From Planctomycetota bacterium (GTDB lineage Bacteria; Planctomycetota; UBA1135; UBA2386), in the NCBI GenBank assembly GCA_016794565.1, contig JAEUHQ010000124.1:1-64000 (forward strand): DNA of 64,000 nucleotides. The letters run 5' to 3'. The notes beneath the pieces were generated by a model that was not told the DNA's origin, searched no databases, and saw only the letters and a program-made list of their open reading frames with translations. Each line of letters starts with the position of its first letter. Position 1 is the first letter of the stretch. This document shows positions 41,764 to 48,768 of this stretch, piece after piece. A program made the position numbers and the translations under genes.

Positions 41764-43167
41764 ATGCGCATCCCGACTCTCCTCGTTCCCCTCCCGTTGC
41801 TCGCGGCCCTCGCGCCTGCACAGCACAACATCCTCTTCGTGGGCGGCACCACCGATCGCAGCACGCTCGCGCTCGACGCCGCGGAAGTCGATCTGATGCG
41901 AACGGACGAGATCTACGAGATCACGCCTGTTCCCGGCGTGCTCGCTCCCGCGCGACCGTTCCTGCCGATCAGTTTCGCGTACCACCTCGTCGGCGATCTC
42001 GACGGCGATGCCGTGTACGTCGAGGACGACGTCGAAGGACCGGCCGACACGATCGACGCCATTCTCGTGAAGGCCGGCACGGTCGGGTCGGTCACGCCGC
42101 GCGACGTGTTCTGGAGCGTCGCGTCGACGTCGACCGCCGACATCCCCGGGCTCCGCGTCTCGGACGTGGTGCGCTACTCGGGTCAGGGCACGCTCGAGTT
42201 CTTCCTGACGCAGGTGCAGCTCAACACCGCGTGCGGCTACGCGTCGACGTCGAACACGGTCAACCTCGACGCGATCGCGCAGTCCGCGGCCGGTGACATC
42301 TTCTTCTCGCAGGCGGGAGTGAACACGATCAACGGCATCGCGACGGACGACGGGGACATCCTCGTGATCCCGGCGAGCGCCATCACGTACGACGCGAACG
42401 GCAACGTGAGCGCGATCGCCGCGGCTTCCGCGGTCCGGATCGCCGCGCAGACGGACGTGATCGCGTGGATCACGGCGAGCGGCCATCGCACCTCGGTCGG
42501 CGGCGTCGTCGGCACGAGCCCGAACATCGAGCTGTCGGGACTCGAGATCGACCCGAACGGTGGCACGTGGGTGTCGCCACTCGACTCGCAGACCTATCCG
42601 AACCTGCTCTTCTGCTGGAGCGACTTCCACAACGACGGCGCGATCATCAGCACGGCGGGCGGCGGCACCATCGCCGTCATCAACGGCGTGCCGATGGGCT
42701 CGACGGTGGCGACGCTCGGCGACCAGCTCGGCTACCTGCCCGACAGCACGGGCACGTTCGGACCGAACGCGCTGGGACTGATCCCGCAGCAGGAGGCGCA
42801 GTTCGTGGTGAAGCACTTCCCGCGCAACCAGCACCCGGCGCCGAGCGCGTCGCAGGTGAACACGATGGTGCAACTGCAGACGAGCGGCGGCACGCCGTTC
42901 GGGTTCACGATCCTGTTCTGGTCGATCGAGTCGCACGTCGCGAACGGCACGTTCCTCTCCGTGCCCGCGCCGCCGCCCTTCGGCGGCGACATCGGCGTCA
43001 GCGCGCCGATCCTGGTCGGCCTCTACGCCAACGACGGACTCGGCAACGCCCAGTCCGAGATGTTCGTGCTCCAGAACGCCGTGATGACCGGCATCAACCT
43101 GGCGAGCCAGGCCCTGGACTTCACCACCCTCAAGCTCTCGCGCCCCGGCGCGATGTCGTTCCTGTGA
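41764..43167 (+). CDS. Secreted protein of unknown function, tandem paralog A
   Basis: 467 residues. The ATG at 41764 has CCGGAG 6 bases upstream and a signal peptide (MRIPTLLVPLPLLAALAPAQ). The mature part is beta-rich with acidic loops: DEIYEITPV, ARPFLPISFAYHLVGDLDGDAVYVEDD, DVVRYSGQGTLEFFLTQ, QSAAGDIFFSQ, LVIPASAITYDANGNV, LEIDPNGGTWVSP, NDGAIISTAGGGTIAVING, and the ending SRPGAMSFL. The recurring pattern of strands with GD and aromatic residues suggests a propeller, but I do not recognise a named family. It is paralogous to the next gene across its whole length. There is no membrane anchor after the signal peptide. Regulation may involve the palindrome at 41656. Confidence 0.82.
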   Translation: MRIPTLLVPLPLLAALAPAQHNILFVGGTTDRSTLALDAAEVDLMRTDEIYEITPVPGVLAPARPFLPISFAYHLVGDLDGDAVYVEDDVEGPADTIDAILVKAGTVGSVTPRDVFWSVASTSTADIPGLRVSDVVRYSGQGTLEFFLTQVQLNTACGYASTSNTVNLDAIAQSAAGDIFFSQAGVNTINGIATDDGDILVIPASAITYDANGNVSAIAAASAVRIAAQTDVIAWITASGHRTSVGGVVGTSPNIELSGLEIDPNGGTWVSPLDSQTYPNLLFCWSDFHNDGAIISTAGGGTIAVINGVPMGSTVATLGDQLGYLPDSTGTFGPNALGLIPQQEAQFVVKHFPRNQHPAPSASQVNTMVQLQTSGGTPFGFTILFWSIESHVANGTFLSVPAPPPFGGDIGVSAPILVGLYANDGLGNAQSEMFVLQNAVMTGINLASQALDFTTLKLSRPGAMSFL

Positions 43168-43248
43168 GGTGAACCGATGAACGCACGAACCCTGTTCCCC
43201 TCGAACCGCTTTCCCTCCAAGAGCCGCACTCCCGCCGGAGCATCCCCG

Positions 43249-44628
43249 ATGCGCATCCTCTCGCTGTCCGTCGTCGTCCCGCTGTGCGCCGCGTTGGCGC
43301 CGGCGCAGTACACCGTTCTCGTCACTTCGGGCTCGACCGAGGAATCGACGCTCGCGCTCGACCTCCCCGAGATCGATCTGATCCGGAACGACGAGATCTA
43401 CTCCGTCCTTCCGGTCGTCGGGCAGGCGTACTCGGCCCGCCCCTTCCTGCCGATCAGTCTGCAGGACCACTGGGTGGGCGATCTCGACGCCGACGGCCGC
43501 TACGTCGAGGTCTCGGCCGAAGGCCCCATGGGCAGCAGCAACTCGATCGACGAGATCTTCGTGAAGGCGAACACGGTCGGCCCGGTGACGCCGCGCGACG
43601 TGTTCTTCAGCATCTCGGCGGCGAGCACCGTGATGGGTCTCTTGCCGTGCGACGTCGTGCGCTATGCGGCGCAGGGCGTGCGCGAGGTGTTCCTCACCGA
43701 AGCGCAGATCACCGCCGCGACCGGGGGCACCACGCTGAACCTCGACGCGCTGTGCCAGTCGGCGGCGGGCGACCTGTTCTTCTCGTTCTCGCTCGCGGAG
43801 ACTCTGTGGTTCGGGAGCGCCGCCGACGGCGACCTGCTGTACATCCCGGCGAGCGCCATCACCTACGACGGCAGCGGCAACGTCACCGCGATCGCGACGA
43901 ACTCCGCGGTCCGCATCGCGACGGAAGCGAATCTGCTGGCGATGGTGAACGCGAGCGGCTTCAAGCAGGCGACCGGCGCGGCGGTCGGCACGATCTTCAA
44001 CCTGTCCGGCCTCGAGATCGACCCGAGCGGCGGCACGTGGGTTTCGCCGGTGGACACGCTGAACTACCCGAACCTGCTGTTCGTGTGGCGCGACACGACG
44101 AACGACGGCGCGATCATCAGCACGGCGGGCGGCGGCTCCATCGCGGTGATCAACGGCGTCTCGATGGGCTCGACGATCGGTACGCAGGGATCGCAGCTCG
44201 GCTGGCAACCGACGTTGTCGGGCACGTCCGGCTCCGGCGGTCTCGCACTGATCCCGGCCCAGGCGCCGCAGTTCTCGCTGCTCAACTACCCGCGCAACCT
44301 GCACACGATGGGCGACGGGCAGACGTTCGTGCAACTGCAGGCGAGCGCTGGCACGCCGGGCGGCATCACGATCTTCGTGTGGTCGGTCGAGTCTGCCGTC
44401 GCGGGTGGCACGTTCCCGGCGATCGGCCCGATCCCCGGCTTCGGCGGCGAGATCGGCATTTCGTCGATCATCCTCGTCGGTGCGTTCGTCAACGACGCGC
44501 TCGGCAACTCGGCAACGCCTTTGATCGTGCTGTCCACGCCGGCGATGAGCGGAGTGAACCTCGCGTCGCAGGCGTTCGACCTCTCCACGTCGTCGTTCTC
44601 GACGCCGACGGGCATGAGCTTCCTGTGA
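43249..44628 (+). CDS. Secreted protein of unknown function, tandem paralog B
   Basis: 459 residues. The ATG at 43249 has CCGGAGCATCCCCG before it, nearly the same leader as paralog A, which fixes the start; an ATG at 43177 is in frame but precedes the signal peptide. The signal peptide is MRILSLSVVVPLCAALAPAQ. The body matches paralog A block by block: STLALDLPEIDLIRNDEIY, ARPFLPISLQDHWVGDLDADGRYVE, TVGPVTPRDVF, YIPASAITYDGSGNV, LEIDPSGGTWVSP, NDGAIISTAGGGSIAVING, and the ending STPTGMSFL. The conserved C-terminal M-S-F-L is odd and could be an export or sorting feature. The two genes are 81 bp apart, so they are a local duplication. Confidence 0.82.
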   Translation: MRILSLSVVVPLCAALAPAQYTVLVTSGSTEESTLALDLPEIDLIRNDEIYSVLPVVGQAYSARPFLPISLQDHWVGDLDADGRYVEVSAEGPMGSSNSIDEIFVKANTVGPVTPRDVFFSISAASTVMGLLPCDVVRYAAQGVREVFLTEAQITAATGGTTLNLDALCQSAAGDLFFSFSLAETLWFGSAADGDLLYIPASAITYDGSGNVTAIATNSAVRIATEANLLAMVNASGFKQATGAAVGTIFNLSGLEIDPSGGTWVSPVDTLNYPNLLFVWRDTTNDGAIISTAGGGSIAVINGVSMGSTIGTQGSQLGWQPTLSGTSGSGGLALIPAQAPQFSLLNYPRNLHTMGDGQTFVQLQASAGTPGGITIFVWSVESAVAGGTFPAIGPIPGFGGEIGISSIILVGAFVNDALGNSATPLIVLSTPAMSGVNLASQAFDLSTSSFSTPTGMSFL

Positions 44629-44652
44629 GCCGTCGGCCCGCCGGGGACTTCC

Positions 44653-45057
44653 TCAGCGGGCCGCGCGGTCGCGAACGAGGAACGTGAACGTGCCCTTCGC
44701 GACCGTGCGATCGCCCTGCGTGACCACGGTCTCGCAAACGGCGATCGTCGAGCCGATGCGCAACGGCGTCGCGGTGGCCCGCAGCGCGCCGCCGTCCGCG
44801 CGCGCGGAGGACAGGAATCGCATCGAACATTCGATCCCGGTCATGCCGCGTGCCGGCGGCAGGTCGGGCCAGACGAGCCATACGGCGGCGGTGTCGGCGA
44901 GCGCGGTGAGGATGCCGCCTTGCAAGACACCTTCCTCCTGCAGGAACTCGGGGCGCACGGGCAGCTCGAGCTCGACCCGCTGGGCGCTTCGCGCGACGAG
45001 GCGGAAGGCGAAGAGCCGATTGCACGGGGTCGCTGCGAAGCGGTCGTTCTCCAGCAC
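44653..45057 (-). CDS. PaaI-type hotdog thioesterase
   Basis: 134 residues from a GTG start. The hotdog core motif is EEGVLQGGILTALADTAAVWLVW (about 41-63), where the Gly-Gly and following Asp align with the catalytic region of PaaI/YbgC-like acyl-CoA thioesterases. The strand pairs SMRFLSSARADGGALRATATPL and VCETVVTQGDRTVAKGTFTFLV complete the fold. The likely reaction is hydrolysis of an aryl- or acyl-CoA. A plain His-Gly-Gly is absent (Leu-Gln-Gly-Gly instead), so activity may differ. It converges with paralog B and is on the same strand as the ferredoxin gene upstream. Confidence 0.87.
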   Translation of the reverse strand: MLENDRFAATPCNRLFAFRLVARSAQRVELELPVRPEFLQEEGVLQGGILTALADTAAVWLVWPDLPPARGMTGIECSMRFLSSARADGGALRATATPLRIGSTIAVCETVVTQGDRTVAKGTFTFLVRDRAAR

Positions 45058-45182
45058 GAGCGCACGCTAACACCGGGCCGTACGGGGCGTCCAGCCGGGC
45101 CGTGGCTGCGCGCGAACGGTGGCTGCCAGCGGCGGGACGCTCGCGCTCTCGCGCGGCCAGGGCGCTCGCATGGTCGGCGGTG

Positions 45183-45614
45183 TCACGGTCGTGGCGCGCC
45201 GTTCGAAGGGCGTGGACCGTCCGGCGACGCTGTGAGCGGACCACCGGCGAGCCGCTGCTGCACGACGAGGTGCTCCTGCACGACCTCGCCGCGGAGCAGA
45301 TGGCGCTGCACGATCTGCTCGAGCGCCGCCGGGTCGCAGCCGCGGTACCACGTTCCCTCGGGGTAGACGACCGCGATCGGTCCGTCGCTGCAGAGGCGGA
45401 GGCAGTTCGCCCGCGTGCGCTGCACGCCGCCCGCTTCGGACAGGCCGAGTTCCTTCAGGCGCTTCTTCAGGAACTCCCACGCCGCGAGGCCCTGCGCCGC
45501 GTCGCAGCACTTCGGCTTCACCTGGTCGCAGCAGAGGAAGATGTGGCGGCGGGTCGCGGGGATGCCGAGCTTCTGCGCGACGTCGCGGATTGTCGGTGCC
45601 GGTTGGTCCGTCAT
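45183..45614 (-). CDS. Thioredoxin-like [2Fe-2S] ferredoxin
   Basis: 143 residues from the ATG at 45614. The Cys pattern C29 ... C37 ... C71-x3-C75 (FLCCDQVKPKCC, then ANCLRLCSDGPIAVVYPEG) is that of the thioredoxin-like [2Fe-2S] ferredoxin family, also seen in NuoE. The N-terminal residues 1-22 and the last ~35 residues (QRLAGGPLTASPDGPRP) are extra and low complexity. It is an electron carrier whose partners are unknown; such proteins are linked to nitrogenase, cobalamin and other redox pathways. Direct repeats CCAGGGTCGC at 45636 and 45647, 11 bp apart, lie just upstream and could be an activator site. Confidence 0.9.
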   Translation of the reverse strand: MTDQPAPTIRDVAQKLGIPATRRHIFLCCDQVKPKCCDAAQGLAAWEFLKKRLKELGLSEAGGVQRTRANCLRLCSDGPIAVVYPEGTWYRGCDPAALEQIVQRHLLRGEVVQEHLVVQQRLAGGPLTASPDGPRPSNGAPRP

Positions 45615-45965
45615 GCTCGCACGATCGCGCATCGACCAGGGTCGCGCCAGGGTCGCTGACACGGAAGCCGGGCGGAGTCGATCGGAGCGGGGACGACCTG
45701 GTGCTTGCCGGTGCCGTCGGGGTCACCGCCGCGTGAGTGCCGCGACGCCTCGCGCTGGTCGTCGTGGTCGTCGTCGTGATGGCCGCGGCTGCGAACGCGC
45801 TGCTCGTCGCCGCGCTCGGTTCGCGGTTCGTGCGGGCGATGCTGCGTGGGCTGGACGGCGCGATGGCGGACGCGATCGGCCGTACCTCGTGCCGGCGCCC
45901 GCGCACCGAGGGGATGCTCGAGGCCGGTGCTTGTCCGCGGCGGCGCGGCGCGGTTCGCTTGGCGC
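45615..45965. other. Divergent intergenic region, 351 bp
   Basis: The region separates the ferredoxin (minus) from the DHDPS-family gene (plus). It holds two 10-bp direct repeats CCAGGGTCGC (45636-45645 and 45647-45656) spaced one helical turn apart. It also holds a GTG-started frame at 45737 with a hydrophobic Val-rich start that runs on into the next gene's shadow and is not called. No tRNA or riboswitch signature is visible. Confidence 0.45.
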
Positions 45966-46871
45966 ATGACGAGCCAGCCGTTCGGCGGTGTGCTGCCCGC
46001 GATCACGACGCCGTTCACCGACGCCGATGTCGTCGACCACGAGTTCCTCGCGCGCCACGCGCAGTGGCAACTCGACCAGGGTTGCGCCGGCATCATCCCG
46101 CTGGGGTCGCTCGGTGAGGGCGCGACGCTCGACGTCGACGAGAAGGTGGCGGTCGTGAAGACGCTCGTCGCCGCGGCACGCGGCAAGCCGGTGCTGCCGG
46201 GCATCGCGGCGCCCGGCACGCGCGCCGCGGTCGATCTGGCCCTGGCCGCCGAACGCGCGGGTGCGCGCGGGTTCATGGTGCTGCCGCCCTACGTGCACAA
46301 AGGTCCGTTGCGCGAAGCGGTCGCGCACGTGTCGGCGGTGCTCGGCGCCACGAGCCTGCCGTGCATGCTCTACAACAACCCGCCGGCCTACGGCGTCGAC
46401 TTCGCGCCGGCGTGCATCGCCGAACTCGCCGCCGCGCACGACAACCTCGTCGCAGTGAAGGAATCGAGCGGCGACGCGCGGCGGGTCACGGCGGTGCGGG
46501 CGCTGCTCGGGGAGCGTCTCGCGATGCTCGTCGGCATGGACGACATGGTCGTGGAGGGCGTGGCGGCCGGCGCGAGCGGCTGGGTCGCCGGCCTCGTGAA
46601 CGCGTTCCCCCGCGAATCGGTGCGCCTGTTCGACCTCGCGCGGGCCGGGCGCCGCGAGGAGGCCCTTGCCCTCTACCGGTGGTTCCTGCCGCTGCTGCGC
46701 CTCGACACGGTTCCCGAGTTCGTGCAGTTGATCAAGCTCGTGCAGGCGAAGGTCGGATGCGGTGCCGAGCGGGTGCGGCTGCCACGCACGCCAGTCCAGG
46801 GCGCCCTGCGCGTCGAAGCGCTCGCGACGATCGAGCGCGCGCTGCGCCAGCGGCCGGAGGATGTGTCGTGA
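45966..46871 (+). CDS. DHDPS/NAL family lyase, probable 1-pyrroline-4-hydroxy-2-carboxylate deaminase
   Basis: 301 residues from the ATG at 45966. It is a TIM barrel of the dihydrodipicolinate synthase family: GSLGEGATLDVDEKVAVV, LYNNPPAYGVD (Tyr136) and LVAVKESSGDAR (Lys165, the Schiff-base Lys). The C-terminal stretch GWVAGLVNAFPRESVRLFDLARAGR, then EEALALYRWFLPLLRLDT, resembles the hydroxyproline-pathway deaminase (LhpC/HypD). The neighbouring 2-oxoglutarate semialdehyde dehydrogenase supports a product that becomes 2-oxoglutarate. Alternatives are 5-keto-4-deoxyglucarate or 2-keto-3-deoxyarabonate dehydratase, which also pair with this dehydrogenase. Its stop overlaps the dehydrogenase start (GTGA). 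Confidence 0.85.
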   Translation: MTSQPFGGVLPAITTPFTDADVVDHEFLARHAQWQLDQGCAGIIPLGSLGEGATLDVDEKVAVVKTLVAAARGKPVLPGIAAPGTRAAVDLALAAERAGARGFMVLPPYVHKGPLREAVAHVSAVLGATSLPCMLYNNPPAYGVDFAPACIAELAAAHDNLVAVKESSGDARRVTAVRALLGERLAMLVGMDDMVVEGVAAGASGWVAGLVNAFPRESVRLFDLARAGRREEALALYRWFLPLLRLDTVPEFVQLIKLVQAKVGCGAERVRLPRTPVQGALRVEALATIERALRQRPEDVS

Positions 46872-48439
46872 GTGCTCGAGGTGAACACTGGATCGCGGGA
46901 CACGCGGAGCACGCAGGCGGCGTCGCGTTCCGTGCGTACGACCCGATGACGGGAGCGCCCTTCGGCCCGGAGTTCCGGGAGGCGACGAGCGACCAGGTCG
47001 AACGTGCCTGTGTGGCGGCCGCGGCCGAAGCGCGGCAGTTCGCCCGTGTGGAGCCCGCGGCCCGCGGGGCCCTGCTGCGCGCGATCGCGGCCGGCCTCGA
47101 CGGCCTCGGCGACGTGCTCGTGCAGTGCGCCGTCGCGGAGACGGCGCTGCCGGCCGCGCGCATCGCGGCGGAGCGGGCCCGCACCGCGCTGCAGCTCACG
47201 CAGTTCGCAGCACTGGTGGAAGAGGGCTCGTGGGTCGAAGCGAGCATCGACCACGGCGACGCGGCGCGAGCGCCGCAGCCGAAGCCGGACCTGCGCCGCA
47301 TGCTGGTGCCGATCGGCCCGGTCGCGGTGTTCGGCGCTTCCAACTTCCCGCTCGCGTACTCGGTGGCCGGTGGCGACACGGCGTCGGCGCTCGCCGCCGG
47401 ATGTCCCGTGGTGGTGAAGGGGCATCCGGCGCACCCTGGCACGAGCGAACTCGTCGCGCGGGTGATCGTGAAGGCCCTTCGCGCTGCGCGCCTGCCCGAC
47501 GGCACGTTCTCGCTGCTGCACGGCCGGTCGCACCAAGTGTCCTCGGCGCTGCTTCGGCAACCGGCGATCGCGGCGGTCGGGTTCACGGGTTCGTTCGCGG
47601 GCGGTCGCGCGCTGTTCGACCTGGCGGCGGCGCGGCCGGCGCCGATCCCCGTCTTCGCGGAGATGGGCAGCATGAACCCGGTGTTCGTGCTGCCGAACGC
47701 GCTCGCGCGACGCGGCCCGGAGATCGCGCACCGGCTCGCGGTGTCCGCGTTGCTCGCGAGCGGGCAGTTCTGCACGAGCCCTGGCATGGTGGTGTGGACG
47801 AAGGGTGCTGGTGCCGACGCGTTCGCCGAGGCTCTGCGTGCCGCGATCGCCGCGGGCATCGGGGCGCCGGTTGTGCATCCCTCGATCCACACCGGCTACG
47901 AGCGGGCGCTGGCGGAGGTGAAGGCGCTGCCGGTGGCCGAGACGGCGAGAGGTTCGGCCGGCGCGGGGGCGCTCGGCGTCCGCCCGACGCTCCTCGAAGC
48001 GAGCGCTGCGGTCGTCGCCTCCCGACCGCGGTTGCGGAGCGAGATCTACGGGCCGGCGGTGCTCGGCGTCGACTGCGCAGACGCCGCGGAGATGACGGCG
48101 GTCGCGCAGTCCCTGCACGGGCACCTGACGGCGACCGTGCACGGCGACGGCGACGACCTCGAACAGCACGGCGCGCTGCTCGAGATCCTTCGCGAGAAGG
48201 TGGGCCGCCTGATCGCCAACGGAGTGCCGACGGGCGTCGAGGTGTGCACGTCGATGGTGCATGGCGGTCCGTGGCCAGCGTCCACAGATGCCCGCTTCCA
48301 GGCCGTCGGCGTGACTTCGATCCGGCGCTGGGCGCGACCCGTGTGCTGGCAGGACTGGCCGCAGGACTTGTTGCCCGCCGAACTGCGCGACGACAACCCG
48401 CGCGGCGTGCGGCGGGTCGTCGACGGCGTTCCCCGGTGA
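46868..48439 (+). CDS. 2-oxoglutarate semialdehyde (2,5-dioxovalerate) dehydrogenase
   Basis: 523 residues from the GTG at 46868, which overlaps the previous gene's TGA. It is an aldehyde dehydrogenase of the KGSADH type: Asn in VAVFGASNFPLAYS (about 157), catalytic Glu in PVFAEMGSMNPVF (about 263), and catalytic Cys in LLASGQFCTSPGMVVW (about 301). The length (about 520) and the end motif VEVCTSMVHGGPWPASTDAR are characteristic. It oxidises 2,5-dioxopentanoate to 2-oxoglutarate with NAD(P). With the deaminase/dehydratase it completes the lower part of hydroxyproline or sugar-acid catabolism. The product feeds the fused 2-oxoglutarate decarboxylase encoded 6 kb upstream. Upstream pathway enzymes are not in the window. 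Confidence 0.93.
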   Translation: MSARGEHWIAGHAEHAGGVAFRAYDPMTGAPFGPEFREATSDQVERACVAAAAEARQFARVEPAARGALLRAIAAGLDGLGDVLVQCAVAETALPAARIAAERARTALQLTQFAALVEEGSWVEASIDHGDAARAPQPKPDLRRMLVPIGPVAVFGASNFPLAYSVAGGDTASALAAGCPVVVKGHPAHPGTSELVARVIVKALRAARLPDGTFSLLHGRSHQVSSALLRQPAIAAVGFTGSFAGGRALFDLAAARPAPIPVFAEMGSMNPVFVLPNALARRGPEIAHRLAVSALLASGQFCTSPGMVVWTKGAGADAFAEALRAAIAAGIGAPVVHPSIHTGYERALAEVKALPVAETARGSAGAGALGVRPTLLEASAAVVASRPRLRSEIYGPAVLGVDCADAAEMTAVAQSLHGHLTATVHGDGDDLEQHGALLEILREKVGRLIANGVPTGVEVCTSMVHGGPWPASTDARFQAVGVTSIRRWARPVCWQDWPQDLLPAELRDDNPRGVRRVVDGVPR

Positions 48440-48454
48440 CCGAACCGAGCACGG

Positions 48455-48768
48455 GGCGTGGTTCGCCCGTGTCGTTGTCCCGCCCGACTCGCGGGAGAAG
48501 GTGACCGGCGTCTGCTGCGTCCGGAGCAGCCGCTGGCCCGGTCGGCCCGCGAGGCGGAAGCGGTCTGCGGCGTGGTTCGCCCGCGTCGTTGTGCCGCCCG
48601 ACTCGCGGGAGAAGGTGACCGGCGTCTGCTCCGTCAGGAGCAGCCGCTGGCCCGGTCGGCCCGCGAGGCGGAAGCGGTCTGTGGCGTGGTTCGCCCGTGT
48701 CGTTGCCCCGCCCGCCTCGCGGGAGAAGGTGGCCCGCGTCTGCTCCGTCAGGAGCAGCCGCTGGTCGC
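48455..48768. repeat. 114-bp tandem repeat, 2.8 copies, overlapping the 3' end of nrdJ
   Basis: Copies start at GGCGTGGTTCGCCCG at 48455, 48569 and 48683 (exact 114-bp spacing). Each contains ACTCGCGGGAGAAGG (CCTCGCGGGAGAAGG in copy 3), then GGCGTCTGCT and GGAGCAGCCGCTGG. The third copy ends inside nrdJ: its CTGCTCC-GTCA-GGAGCAG is a 7-bp stem whose loop holds the nrdJ stop codon. Copy 2 keeps that hairpin perfectly; copy 1 has two changes. The unit is 38 codons long, so all frames stay open across it, which makes false reading frames. The gap between the convergent dehydrogenase and nrdJ genes consists almost wholly of these repeats. Confidence 0.88.
48740..48757 (-). terminator. Hairpin at the nrdJ stop codon
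   Basis: CTGCTCC (48740-48746), loop GTCA, GGAGCAG (48751-48757) form a perfect 7-bp stem at the 3' end of nrdJ. The stop codon lies in the loop. No U-run follows, so it may act as an RNA 3'-end stabiliser or Rho-linked terminator. The same element recurs at 48626-48643 in repeat copy 2. Confidence 0.4.

Noticed and set aside
45737..46117. GTG-started frame with a Val-rich hydrophobic start
   Set aside because: It runs without a stop into the shadow of the DHDPS-family gene, the opposite strand is Thr/Arg low complexity, and no ribosome site is clear.
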